A stretch of 64,000 bases of DNA from Desulfamplus magnetovallimortis (GTDB lineage Bacteria > Desulfobacterota > Desulfobacteria > Desulfobacterales > Desulfobacteraceae), in contig NZ_LT828540.1 in the NCBI RefSeq assembly GCF_900170035.1, forward strand, positions 579,280-643,279. Reading direction: 5' to 3'. The notes under the pieces are model-generated. The model was not told the origin of the DNA and searched no databases. It saw only the letters and a program-made list of their open reading frames with translations. Shown here in pieces: positions 52,798-61,384 of this stretch. The position numbers and the translations under genes were made by a program. Position 1 is the stretch's first letter, and every line of letters starts with the position of its first letter.

Positions 52798-54414
52798 ATG
52801 AATCTATTGACATTATATAAAAAAGAAGCCACTAAATCCGGTACTCCTGTTCTTGTCATGGCTCTTGTCTCAGGTATTTTCCAGGGCCTTATACTGGGTA
52901 TCATTACAAATGCAGCATCAGAAGGCTCAGAGGATCTTGCATATTTCAAATATCTTGGACTTTTTGCAGTGAGCTTTGCCATTGCCATTTTAGGTAAACA
53001 TTATGCCTTGACAGAATCAACCCGTCTTGCAGAGATCATGATCAAAAACATAAGGATGAGAATCTCTGATAAAATACGAAATTCTGAACTCCTTTTCCTT
53101 GAAAACATAGGCAAATCAGAGGTCTATACCCTTATTACCCAGAATACAAACCTCATATCTGAATCTGTTGTTCTAATAATAAATGCCTGCCAGGCCGGCA
53201 TTGTACTGGTTTGTTGTCTTTTTTATATAGCATATCTCTCACAGCTCTCCTTTCTGATAACCCTTGCTGCCATATTTGCAGGCATATTTACCTTTATGAT
53301 GCACCAGAATTCCATAGACAGCGAACTTCGTCAAACAACAATAAAGGAAACCCAGTTTTTTGATATGCTTTATAATATTTTAGATGGTTTTAAAGAGCTG
53401 AAAATCAATCGAAATAAAAGCGATGAATATTTTAGCAATGTCAAAAAAGTTGCCGATGAAACAGAAGCTCTTAAAATTCAGACTGGATTTCGATTTGTTA
53501 TTGAAATCATGTTTTCCCAGGTTTTTTTCTATATCTTAATAGCTGTTATTGTATTCCTGCTTCCAAAATTCAACTATATGGAGGGGGATCTGGTGATCAA
53601 GGTAACCACTGCTGTACTTTTTATCATAGGCCCTGCAAATCAGCTTGTAACTGCCATCCCCCTTGTATCAAGGGCAAATATTGCCGTTGAAAACATTTAC
53701 TCCCTTGAGAACAGACTTGACAAGGCATCTAAACCCTATCAGGCAAAAGGTGTCGTGCCTGTCTCTAAATTTGACTCATTCAAAAAAATTGAATTTAAGG
53801 ATATCAAATTCTCCTACCTTGACAATAATAACAATCCCCTTTTCTCATTGGGGCCACTTAATATGGATGTATCTTCTGGGGAGATCATATTCATTGTTGG
53901 AGGTAATGGCAGTGGTAAATCATCATTTATGAAACTTGTGACTGGGCTATACTATCCAGTATCAGGACAAATCCTACTTGATGGCACTCCCATTGACGGC
54001 GTAACCTATCCAGCTTACAGGGAACTCTTTTCTGTTATATTTAGTGACTTTCACCTTTTTGACAAACTGTATGGTTTTGTTAATATTGATGAAAACAGAG
54101 TTTCCTACTTACTTAAAACCATGCAGCTTGAAAAAAAGACAGAGTTAATAGATAAAGGGTTCACCAATATCAACCTCTCTACTGGTCAAAGAAAACGACT
54201 GGCAATGATTGTGGCAATGCTTGAAAATAGATCCATATGTGTATTTGATGAATGGGCGGCAGATCAAGATCCAATATTCAGGGAATTTTTCTATAAAACT
54301 CTTCTACAGGAGATGAAAAAGGAAGGCAAAACAGTTATTGCTGTCAGCCATGATGATCGTTATTTCCACATGGCAGACAGAATAATTAAAATGGAATATG
54401 GTCAATTTGTATAG
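52798..54414 (+). CDS. Cyclic peptide ABC exporter (PvdE/SyrD-like)
   Basis: A 538-residue half transporter with fused membrane (about 1-290, six hydrophobic segments) and ATPase domains (about 325-538), of the cyclic-peptide transporter family that exports NRPS products across the inner membrane. ATPase motifs: Walker A GGNGSGKSS, signature LSTGQRKRLA, Walker B plus tail CVFDEWAADQDPIFR (typical of PvdE/SyrD), H-loop AVSHDDRYF. It is expected to export the hybrid lipopeptide-like product of this cluster. It converges with the thioesterase gene (2 bases between stops). No strong ribosome site is seen before ATG 52798. Confidence 0.92.
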   Translation: MNLLTLYKKEATKSGTPVLVMALVSGIFQGLILGIITNAASEGSEDLAYFKYLGLFAVSFAIAILGKHYALTESTRLAEIMIKNIRMRISDKIRNSELLFLENIGKSEVYTLITQNTNLISESVVLIINACQAGIVLVCCLFYIAYLSQLSFLITLAAIFAGIFTFMMHQNSIDSELRQTTIKETQFFDMLYNILDGFKELKINRNKSDEYFSNVKKVADETEALKIQTGFRFVIEIMFSQVFFYILIAVIVFLLPKFNYMEGDLVIKVTTAVLFIIGPANQLVTAIPLVSRANIAVENIYSLENRLDKASKPYQAKGVVPVSKFDSFKKIEFKDIKFSYLDNNNNPLFSLGPLNMDVSSGEIIFIVGGNGSGKSSFMKLVTGLYYPVSGQILLDGTPIDGVTYPAYRELFSVIFSDFHLFDKLYGFVNIDENRVSYLLKTMQLEKKTELIDKGFTNINLSTGQRKRLAMIVAMLENRSICVFDEWAADQDPIFREFFYKTLLQEMKKEGKTVIAVSHDDRYFHMADRIIKMEYGQFV

Positions 54415-54416
54415 AA

Positions 54417-55157
54417 TTACCTTAAAAGTGCAGCAGAGATAATTCTACCAATTTCAGGAATATGATTAAAAATGAAAAAATGATCCCCTGGAAACGTTTT
54501 TATCCCTATATTATAACTGGTTACATCCTGCCACTTTAAGGCATCTTCATAGGTTGTTTTCTCACTCTCTCCTATCAAAACAGTTAACGGGACATCCAAA
54601 GGTGGAAGATCAACATAATTATAATTATCAACGGCCTGAAAATCAGCCTTTAAAACAGGAATAAAAAGGTCCATCAAATCTTTTTCAGCAGCAACTTCTC
54701 TTGGCATACCACCATATTCCATAACTTTTTCAATAAAATGGTGGCGGGGAAGAAGGTGGAAATTTTTATCCTCTTCTTTTATTGGAATGGAAGGAGCCTG
54801 ACGGCCGGAACAAAATAGATGGGACGGTAAAGGAAGTCCTGAATTTTCAATGGATCTGCACAGTTGATATCCCACAAGAGCTCCCATGCTATGACCATAT
54901 ATTGCATAAGGAATCCCAGAAGAGATGTCATTTAGGAGCAAAGAAAGTGTGAAATCAGATAACATATTAATATCTGTTAAAAGAGTTTCCCTGAGCCTCT
55001 TCCCATGTCCTGGAAAATCAATAGGTACAATTTCAATTTGTTCATCTATGTGTTTTACAAATTCTCTGTAAGCATAGGAACTGCCACCTGCATAGGGAAG
55101 GCAGTAAAGGTTTATTTTTTTCTAAACGACATAACACCAAATCTTTTTTAGTTTCAT
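54417..55157 (-). pseudogene. Type II thioesterase with interrupted 5' end
   Basis: Editing thioesterase of PKS/NRPS systems, which removes stalled or wrong acyl groups from carrier proteins. The open frame 55121-54417 encodes LYCLPYAGGSSYAYREF, PIDFPGHGKR, the nucleophile elbow YGHSMGALVGYQL and the catalytic His in PGDHFFIFNH, nearly a full family length. The 5' end is damaged. ATG 55157, with an excellent GGAGG 5 bases upstream, is in frame but meets TAG at 55124-55122 (codon 12). Alternatively ATG 55132 (MSFRKK) would join the frame if an A7 run just after it had eight A. The longest intact frame from an ATG (54965) lacks the first beta strands. Either a nonsense or indel mutation, or a sequence error. 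Confidence 0.75.
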
Positions 55158-55240
55158 ATAAACCTCCATGTTTGCTGAAGCATCACAACGAAACATGAAA
55201 GTATTTTTTAAAACAGCCACTTATATGAAGGCTCTCTTCC

Positions 55241-55309
55241 TCATTTACCGTGAAAATTACTATCATTTTTATACTTGGGGGTGATTGATACGCAATCATG
55301 TCAGTTTAC
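55241..55309 (+). repeat. 70-bp direct repeat, right copy
   Basis: Same orientation as 52703-52772, about nine tenths identical. The stop codon of the small gene 55296-55487 lies inside it. Confidence 0.88.
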
Positions 55310-55487
55310 TATTTTTTCCTGGCTTCTGTTTATCTGGACGTGGATCTGAAGCAAATACAACAATTAACCCAATCAAAGGGGTTAAAAGAAGCGAACAAAA
55401 GAAATATCCCCAAAAGCCAAACTTCCTGTTTCTTCCCAATAAAGCAACAATATAGCTAAATACAATAATCAGAATAATAAAAATCAT
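55296..55487 (-). CDS. Small two-segment membrane protein
   Basis: 63 residues: hydrophobic segment IFIILIIVFSYIVALLG, a basic/aromatic turn GRNRKFGFWGYFFC, a second hydrophobic segment SLLLTPLIGLIVVFAS, then a basic tail. The RxRKFGFWxxFxxSLLLTPxIGL pattern recurs in small inner-membrane proteins of many bacteria, function unknown. Start after AAGGAGAAC. Its last codons lie in the 70-bp direct repeat, so the natural end may have been altered. Confidence 0.7.
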   Translation of the reverse strand: MIFIILIIVFSYIVALLGRNRKFGFWGYFFCSLLLTPLIGLIVVFASDPRPDKQKPGKNSKLT

Positions 55488-55508
55488 AAAATATGTTCTC
55501 CTTAAAAA

Positions 55509-55604
55509 CGGTTTTTAATAACTTGTCCATTTACCTCCCCCTCTCGCAGAAGTTGTTAGGGGGAGAATAGATAAAAATGGTACATTCAAGTTATTTCCGA
55601 CTCA
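55509..55604. mobile_element. MITE family 1, intergenic copy
   Basis: In reverse complement relative to the coding copies: GGTTTTTAATAACTTGTCCA at one end, GTTATTTCCGACTCATT at the other, and a CCCCCTCTCGC/TTAGGGGGAG core. It lies between the stop of the SPFH gene and the small membrane gene. Confidence 0.7.
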
Positions 55605-55606
55605 TT

Positions 55607-56650
55607 TTATTTTTTTATTGAAGACTCAAGCTCTTCTTTCCCTCTATTAAACACTTCACCATCTTCCACTTTATCATTAATATTAGAGTTTTCTTCTTGA
55701 ATATCAGATTTATCTTCAGGGATCTGCTCTGTATCATCCATATTGCTATTTTTTTCCTGACTATTTTTTAATACAGATGTTTGATTTTGGCTGTGACCAT
55801 TGGAGTAATTTTCAGTATCGGCATTAAAAATAATAGGGAGTCCATTTTTACCGCTCCCCACAATAATAACCTTTGTGTTTGAAGATTGAGCAAGCTCAAG
55901 GGTCGCCATAATTCCTTTCCACTCAAGAAGTTCAGAGGATAAGCTCTCTGCAATAATATTTTGATATTGTCTTATACCAATTGCCTCTTTCTCTTTTCTC
56001 TCAATTTCTCTATCTGCCTTCTGAATCCGAAATTCATATTCAAGATATTGCTGCTGATGTTTTAGTTTTTGCTCAATGGCATCATTAATTAACTCCGGCA
56101 ACATAATATTTTCAACTATAAAGTCATCATAAACAATCGGAATTCTACCAGTTTCCTCAACAACTTCAACAAGCAATTTATCCTGAATCAAATGCCGTGC
56201 TGTGGTATAAATCTCTTCTGGTTTATATTCACCAACAACCTCCCTTACAGAAGATATAACTGATGGTATAATAATTTTATCCAAATAATCAGGCCCTACC
56301 ATTTTATGAAGATATGGAAGTTCGCCTCTAACAACATGATACCTTATGGATACAATAACCTCAATTGTAAGTCCATTTTGGCTTAACACACCCACAGTCT
56401 GCTTATGCTCATGGATACGGATATCATATACATACATTTTATCCCATGGAAAGATTACATTCAAACCCTCATCATACACTCTATTTGTAACAGTTCCTTT
56501 GTTAATTATTCTCTTAAACAATACACCTGCTTCCCCCGGATATATTGTTATAAAAATATAATCAATCAAGAAAATGAAAAAGAACAATAGAATCAAAAAT
56601 GCAACAATAATAAGTCCAGATTTTTCTTTAATTTTTTCGGTAAGTTTCAT
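55607..56650 (-). CDS. SPFH/Band 7 (prohibitin-like) membrane protein
   Basis: A 347-residue protein with one N-terminal membrane segment (SGLIIVAFLILLFFFIFLIDYIF) and a Band 7 domain (PGEAGVLFKR, GLNVIFPWDKMYVYDIRIHE, LTIEVIVSIRYHVV, IIIPSVISSVREVVGEY). A long charged coiled coil (EQKLKHQQQYLEYEFRIQKADREIERKEKEA region) follows, then a low-complexity polar tail with NSQEKNSNMDD-like repeats. Such proteins oligomerise in membrane microdomains. ATG 56650 is preferred over the TTG just before it. Confidence 0.88.
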   Translation of the reverse strand: MKLTEKIKEKSGLIIVAFLILLFFFIFLIDYIFITIYPGEAGVLFKRIINKGTVTNRVYDEGLNVIFPWDKMYVYDIRIHEHKQTVGVLSQNGLTIEVIVSIRYHVVRGELPYLHKMVGPDYLDKIIIPSVISSVREVVGEYKPEEIYTTARHLIQDKLLVEVVEETGRIPIVYDDFIVENIMLPELINDAIEQKLKHQQQYLEYEFRIQKADREIERKEKEAIGIRQYQNIIAESLSSELLEWKGIMATLELAQSSNTKVIIVGSGKNGLPIIFNADTENYSNGHSQNQTSVLKNSQEKNSNMDDTEQIPEDKSDIQEENSNINDKVEDGEVFNRGKEELESSIKK

Positions 56651-56707
56651 CAAAAACTCATCTCTTTAATTTTCGCCATTATTAAAACCATGAACTTCAT
56701 GGGAACA

Positions 56708-57193
56708 CTATTCGGAAAAGTCCTCAAGTGTATTCCCTCTCCAATATTTATCAAGGCAAACTTCTACACAAAGAGCTTCTATGTCACGACAGTCTGCTTC
56801 GATAGCTTCCACTGCAAGTTCACCGTTGCAGAGTGAGAATGCAAGTGGACAATCACGAACACATCTCATAAAGGCTCCTATACTTGGAGCAGATTTTATC
56901 TGCTCCCTTGCAGTGATCAAAATCTTAAAAATATAATACTTACGGCAATTGTTAAGCCTTAGTGAATAATCAGATGTTTCGGAATAACACTTGATGCGTT
57001 CATCAATAAGTTCAAGCCATAAATCCTTAAGATCAGAAGCTTCAGATGCTTTAATCATATTATATGTTTCGATTATTGCTCCGTAGGGTGATTTTTTTCC
57101 CATATTTTGATCATAATTGATATTAACCGGCATAAAAATAATACACCCTACAATCAAAAATAAAAAAATCCGAAATTTGTTTTTCTTTCTCAT
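56708..57193 (-). CDS. Small Cys-rich secreted or membrane-anchored protein
   Basis: 161 residues. The N-terminus (RKKNKFRIFLFLIVGCIIFMPV) is a signal peptide or membrane anchor; the Cys near its end could even be a lipobox-like site, but it is not canonical. The C-terminal half carries eight Cys in two similar parts (MRCVRDCPLAFSLCNG and CRDIEALCVEVCLDKYW), probably disulfide-linked. No family recognised. It lies 57 bases upstream of, and is probably transcribed with, the SPFH gene. ATG 57193 is chosen over TTG 57202. Confidence 0.6.
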   Translation of the reverse strand: MRKKNKFRIFLFLIVGCIIFMPVNINYDQNMGKKSPYGAIIETYNMIKASEASDLKDLWLELIDERIKCYSETSDYSLRLNNCRKYYIFKILITAREQIKSAPSIGAFMRCVRDCPLAFSLCNGELAVEAIEADCRDIEALCVEVCLDKYWRGNTLEDFSE

Positions 57194-57389
57194 ATTAATC
57201 AAAATTTTCTCTTTTGAGAACCTTTGTAATTACAAGATCTCAATTTTTTGTTTTGGCAAATTTTTAACATCCTATTGGCTTTTTATTAGAAAGTTTTTAT
57301 ATATTAGTATGTTACGGAGGCCTTCTAATAAAGACTTTCAACTTTTCGATTGTGGAGGGAATCCGCCATGTACGTTATAGAAGTTATCT

Positions 57390-57502
57390 GGCATCCTTCT
57401 TTTGGCCGTCGGTTTACATTTTACAAATCACATCATTGTCCATTTTCCTGAAACCTCAAATTAGAAAATGTAAAGTACTTTTGGGATGACATGAAGAATG
57501 CC
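57390..57502. mobile_element. MITE family 3, copy b (113 bp)
   Basis: Ends GGCATCCTTC and GAAGAATGCC, with internal GGTTTACATTTT and AAAATGTAAAGTAC arms. The target duplication is indistinct. Confidence 0.75.
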
Positions 57503-57587
57503 AATTATTTCTATATTTTTTCACAACAGAACTCAAGCCTATTCTTTTAAAATGATGTTAAGTTGAGTTTTTGTTAATTCATATGCA

Positions 57588-57747
57588 GGCATCTTTCATT
57601 TGTCGGTTTACACTTTTTTTGAACCATGATTTTCATGATTAAGGGATTACCTTGATTTTTAATCGTGTTAATCCTTAAATCCTTTAATCATGGTTCAGAA
57701 TTTTTCGAAAAGTGTAAACTAATTTTGAGTTGCTATGAAGGATGTCC
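57588..57747. mobile_element. MITE family 3, copy c (160 bp) with nested palindrome
   Basis: Ends GGCATCTTTCATT and ATGAAGGATGTCC, with direct repeat ATATGCA at 57581-57587 and 57748-57754. A second palindrome (57621-57696, GAACCATGATT ... AATCATGGTTC) sits in its centre, which explains the greater length. Confidence 0.8.
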
Positions 57748-57888
57748 ATATGCACTGATTTTCTCTGATTCTAATTTGCCACTGTTTTGCAAAATAACTA
57801 TATTGCAAAATAACTATATCAGCATCCCGCATAAAAACAGACAACTCAAAGCGGCATTTGGTCACAGAGAAGATAGAGTTCCATTTAG

Positions 57889-59415
57889 TTACAGTTCTGA
57901 ATCGAAATCAACAATCTGCCCATTTTCTATTATCATCTCTTCTGCCACAGGAAGGGCTTCATCCATTCCTACTACTGTAACCATGAGCCTATATTTCCCT
58001 GGTGGGACTATAAAATGTCTCCACAATGTTGACTTGTTGCCATGTGGTGGACGTGCCTGAAGAACAGCTTTTGATGTTATTGCAGGAGAAGATTCCCCAT
58101 CTTCCATTGTATCTGCTTTTGCATCACTGAAAAGTGGATACAAATCCCATCCGGAAATGTCAGTTGAAGTCACTTCCTTGAAAACGATTCCAGAATCAAG
58201 TGTGACAACGCTCTCTTCTCCTGACTTTACAATCACATCTGTTGCTATTAAAGTTGGTTCAGGACTGTGTGCGTAATGAAAAAGAATATCATATTTACCT
58301 GGAAGGAGAGCCTTTGGCCTGAAGTTGTAATATCCATTATTGTTGTTATGTACAACCACTACTGCTTCTCCGGAGCCTGATTCAGCAACAATTACATGTT
58401 CCACAGGAGCGTTATCTTCAAGTACCTTTGAGATGTTAAAAACGATACCACCAAGTTTTATATCCCTTGTCTCTCCGCCCCCAACCATAAATTTTCCAAG
58501 ATTGGTAACCGTTGGTTGACCATAATTGGGGGTTGCAAAGAGATATTGAACTTCATATTCCCCTGCCATCAGAGGATGGGTTGTTTCAGCAGCAAGCCTT
58601 TCAGTCTCTTTGACCACTTTGCCGTCCGACACCCTAATAATCTTAAGTCCCGCCATTCCCCTTGTTGTACTTTCCGGCATTATAAGCCTTATTTTGGCAA
58701 GCCCGGTTTTCACTTTAACCTGGGAGCTTTTTGCCTTCTCAACCTCAACCTTTTTGGTGATATCACCTGCAATTGTGTTCAATGCCCCAAGAAGAGAATC
58801 TGTATCCCCGGCAGCAAGGTATTGTCCGCCACCTGCCTCTGCAATGCAGTTTAGCTGACCCTCTTCATCATCTGCCACCCCAAAGCCAACAACATGGAGG
58901 ATAAACTTTATTCCTGTATCCTTGAGAGCTTTTACAATATTGCAGGGATCAGCAACACAGGTTTCAATGCCATCGCTTACAAGCACCACAGTGGTTTCAT
59001 TCTCTTTTGTCTTCAACTGCTCAACCACAGTGCTTACAGCATCAGTAATGGGTGTTTTGCCTTTGGGTTGAAGGGCATTGACCTTTTCAAGCAGCCCAGC
59101 CCTGTCGTCACTGCCTGAAGAGACAAGAACCTCAATATCACTGCAATCTCCCTTACGGCGGTGACCATAGGCCACAAGCCCCACTTTTACCTCCGGAGCA
59201 AGGGCAGGAACAATGGTTCTCATTACAGCCTTTGCAGATTCAATCTTGGTTTTGTCTCCTGCCTTTCCCCACATGCTTCCGGATGCATCTACTATAAAGG
59301 TTACCTCAGGATAGGAGGAAGCTCCGGCTGATTCCACAAAAGCAAAAAGAGCAAGGAAAAGAATAAGGGCAAAAAGAGCGTTTTGTTTTTCAGATGAACG
59401 ATAACATTTTCTCAT
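57889..59415 (-). CDS. Secreted von Willebrand factor A domain protein
   Basis: A 508-residue exported protein. Signal peptide in residues 1-32 (ALFALILFLALFAFVESAGA). VWA domain about 35-215 with a complete metal-binding site: DASGSMWG, the Thr in KGKTPITDAV, and the Asp in LVSDGIETC; the YGHRRKGDCSDIE strand is typical of a proteobacterial VWA subfamily. The remaining 290 residues are repeated beta-sandwich-like modules (LMAGEYEVQYLF, LLPGKYDILFHY, VPPGKYRLMVTV), probably Ig- or carboxypeptidase-regulatory-like. Likely periplasmic or surface adhesion or scaffold. Start after GGGGAGG. Confidence 0.88.
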   Translation of the reverse strand: MRKCYRSSEKQNALFALILFLALFAFVESAGASSYPEVTFIVDASGSMWGKAGDKTKIESAKAVMRTIVPALAPEVKVGLVAYGHRRKGDCSDIEVLVSSGSDDRAGLLEKVNALQPKGKTPITDAVSTVVEQLKTKENETTVVLVSDGIETCVADPCNIVKALKDTGIKFILHVVGFGVADDEEGQLNCIAEAGGGQYLAAGDTDSLLGALNTIAGDITKKVEVEKAKSSQVKVKTGLAKIRLIMPESTTRGMAGLKIIRVSDGKVVKETERLAAETTHPLMAGEYEVQYLFATPNYGQPTVTNLGKFMVGGGETRDIKLGGIVFNISKVLEDNAPVEHVIVAESGSGEAVVVVHNNNNGYYNFRPKALLPGKYDILFHYAHSPEPTLIATDVIVKSGEESVVTLDSGIVFKEVTSTDISGWDLYPLFSDAKADTMEDGESSPAITSKAVLQARPPHGNKSTLWRHFIVPPGKYRLMVTVVGMDEALPVAEEMIIENGQIVDFDSEL

Positions 59416-59919
59416 ACAGTTTTACCTCCCCATGGTTTTTGATCTGTAAACAATCCCATGTAAACAACTTTTTACGTGTCAACTCAAATTGATACTAACT
59501 GACAATCAAGCATTATCAATTTCATTAATATTTTATCTTTTTGTTTCAAATATTAACATATAACAGCTTTAAAATTAATGATGAAAGATCTTTATTTCAA
59601 AAAAAATATCCCATAACATTTTGATTTAACATAATTATCACAATACTCATAGTTTTATGGTATTTTTTTTTGCTGTACAAAATCAATTGTGGCTCCCTCT
59701 TTGCAATAAACAATCTTCAACAGGTAACACCATGTAAGAAAAAGAAGTCAATCAAATCTAAATGAAAAAAAGAACGGCATCCTTCATATGATCTAAAAAG
59801 TACTTTACATTTTTTTGTGAGAGGTTCACGCCATTGAGAGTTGTCTCTCCGGAAAGTGTAAACTGAAAAATGAAGCATGCCAAAAGAACCAGGCAAAAAC
59901 CCAAAAAAGGAGGACAGTC
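59416..59919 (+). other. Divergent intergenic region containing a MITE
   Basis: About 500 bases without a gene between divergent secreted-protein genes. 59500-59660 is strongly AT-rich and probably holds the promoters; a family 3 MITE is at 59776-59881. AAGGAGG lies at 59908 before the start at 59920. Confidence 0.5.
59776..59881. mobile_element. MITE family 3, copy d (106 bp) with 8-bp target duplication
   Basis: Ends GGCATCCTTCATATG and TGAAGCATGCC, with direct repeat AAAAGAAC at 59768-59775 and 59882-59889. It sits 38 bases before the gene at 59920, so it forms part of its leader. Confidence 0.85.
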
Positions 59920-61218
59920 ATGAAACATCTATCCAAAGCAACATTTATTTTTATCACTATTTTTCTTCTTACCTTTTCCGCTGTACAGGTTACACCTGCA
60001 AAGGATGCGGGCATCACAGAACTGCTGATATCTGAACTCACAGATCTGGCGGACGAAAATGGTAATCCTGATGTAACCGATTTTCCAGATGACAATGATT
60101 ATACTGATCAAAGTCCATTCTCCAACATCGTCATATCAGATATTTTCTGCGACAACGGAAAGCTCTCCATTGTTGTTACAAATCAAGGGGAAGAGGCAGT
60201 TGACAAAGAGCTTCGAGGCGGTCTTGATATATGGATCGACGGAATTCTTTCCTGGACATACAGTTGGTCAACCTGGGAGTGTCAGGAGTTCCGCATGCCC
60301 AATGGCAACTGCGTAATCCAGCCCCAGATACTTGAAGATGGCGAGCATATCATCCAGGCATGTCTTGTTGCCTATGATGATGCAGGAAACAGGGAAGATT
60401 TCTTCTGTGCCGAAAATACAATCATGTGCGAAGAGTCTTCTTATGTTGAACCAAACCCCAATGATCCTGATCACCCCTTTGAGGGTAACTGTGTAACAGC
60501 AGAGGATTTCTTTTCAACAGAGGATTACAATCTTCCCAAAGTTATTCTTGGTGACATCACACTAACTGCTGCTACACTTCCCGATGGAAGCCTTTCAGAA
60601 CTTGCCATCACAGACTGTTCCGGCAATGACCATCTTGATATATCCGTACCCTGGTCAGAGAGCAATGCCCTTAAACCTTCTACAATACAATTTTCAGAAT
60701 TCATGTGCCCCAATGGATATCCCCAGGTAATTGAAGTTACCCTGAAACATGGATACTATGCAACCCTTAATGCCTATAACGCATCAGGAAGCATGGTTGA
60801 CAGCGAAACAGCGGCAAGCGGTTCAATGGCCCAGACACTCACACTTTCAAGTGCGGACGGTATCCGCAGAATTGACATTGACGGCGCTGAAATCTGCATC
60901 CTTGAAATCTGCTGGGAGTGTGAAGGCGGCGATGTAAATGACCCTGTGGATCCCCAGTGCCCGGAAGAGCTCCTTGCAGAAGCATTCCAGAAAGGATATG
61001 AGGCAGGGCTGGCAGCAGCTTCAAGTGATACCCATGAAAATGGAGAAAACGAAGATAACAGAGAAACATGTGCAGATTTCAATATGTTCTCAGGAGTGCT
61101 TCACATACCATGTGTCTCCCTGGATGGATTTGAAGAAGGAAGCTACTGGGTAGAGCTTCAACTCAGTGACCCTGACACAATGAGCTTCATTTTTATGAAT
61201 GCCGGACTTAACAGATAA
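59920..61218 (+). CDS. Secreted multi-domain protein with CARDB-like region
   Basis: A 432-residue exported protein: signal peptide KHLSKATFIFITIFLLTFSAVQVTPA, an acidic linker, then a CARDB-like beta-sandwich (ISDIFCDNGKLSIVVTNQG, LDIWIDGILSW, HIIQACLVAYDDAGNREDFF) about residues 65-170. A second Cys-containing beta domain follows (about 195-345), then an acidic segment ending in EELLAEAFQKGYEAGLAAAS, and a short C-terminal beta region with DFNMFSGVLHIPCVSLDG. Acidic and Cys-paired, so probably periplasmic or extracellular. No enzymatic motif seen. Strong AAGGAGG ribosome site. Confidence 0.72.
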   Translation: MKHLSKATFIFITIFLLTFSAVQVTPAKDAGITELLISELTDLADENGNPDVTDFPDDNDYTDQSPFSNIVISDIFCDNGKLSIVVTNQGEEAVDKELRGGLDIWIDGILSWTYSWSTWECQEFRMPNGNCVIQPQILEDGEHIIQACLVAYDDAGNREDFFCAENTIMCEESSYVEPNPNDPDHPFEGNCVTAEDFFSTEDYNLPKVILGDITLTAATLPDGSLSELAITDCSGNDHLDISVPWSESNALKPSTIQFSEFMCPNGYPQVIEVTLKHGYYATLNAYNASGSMVDSETAASGSMAQTLTLSSADGIRRIDIDGAEICILEICWECEGGDVNDPVDPQCPEELLAEAFQKGYEAGLAAASSDTHENGENEDNRETCADFNMFSGVLHIPCVSLDGFEEGSYWVELQLSDPDTMSFIFMNAGLNR

Positions 61219-61352
61219 ACTCGAATGAAACAGTGTCCCTGCAAGGTTTGATTGTCGGGTATAAAACGCTCTGAATATTTAAAATATCTAAAAAAGTCAT
61301 CCGACGATTTAAACTTGAATAAACAATAGCATTTATTTAGTACCCCCCCAGA

Positions 61353-61381
61353 ACCTCCTCTCCCATTACAGGAGAGGAGGT
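61353..61381. terminator. Bidirectional terminator hairpin
   Basis: An 11-bp stem ACCTCCTCTCC/GGAGAGGAGGT with a 7-base loop between convergent genes (stops at 61218 and 61385). The stem resembles the core of family 1 MITEs, so it may derive from one. Confidence 0.6.
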
Positions 61382-61384
61382 CTT

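Noticed and set aside
55122-55124. In-frame TAG in the thioesterase read as pyrrolysine
   Set aside because: No pyl genes in the window, the position is the variable N-terminus, and a homopolymer indel or nonsense mutation is simpler.
57203-57888. Short open frames in the intergenic region
   Set aside because: They coincide with MITE copies and lack ribosome sites or recognisable protein features.
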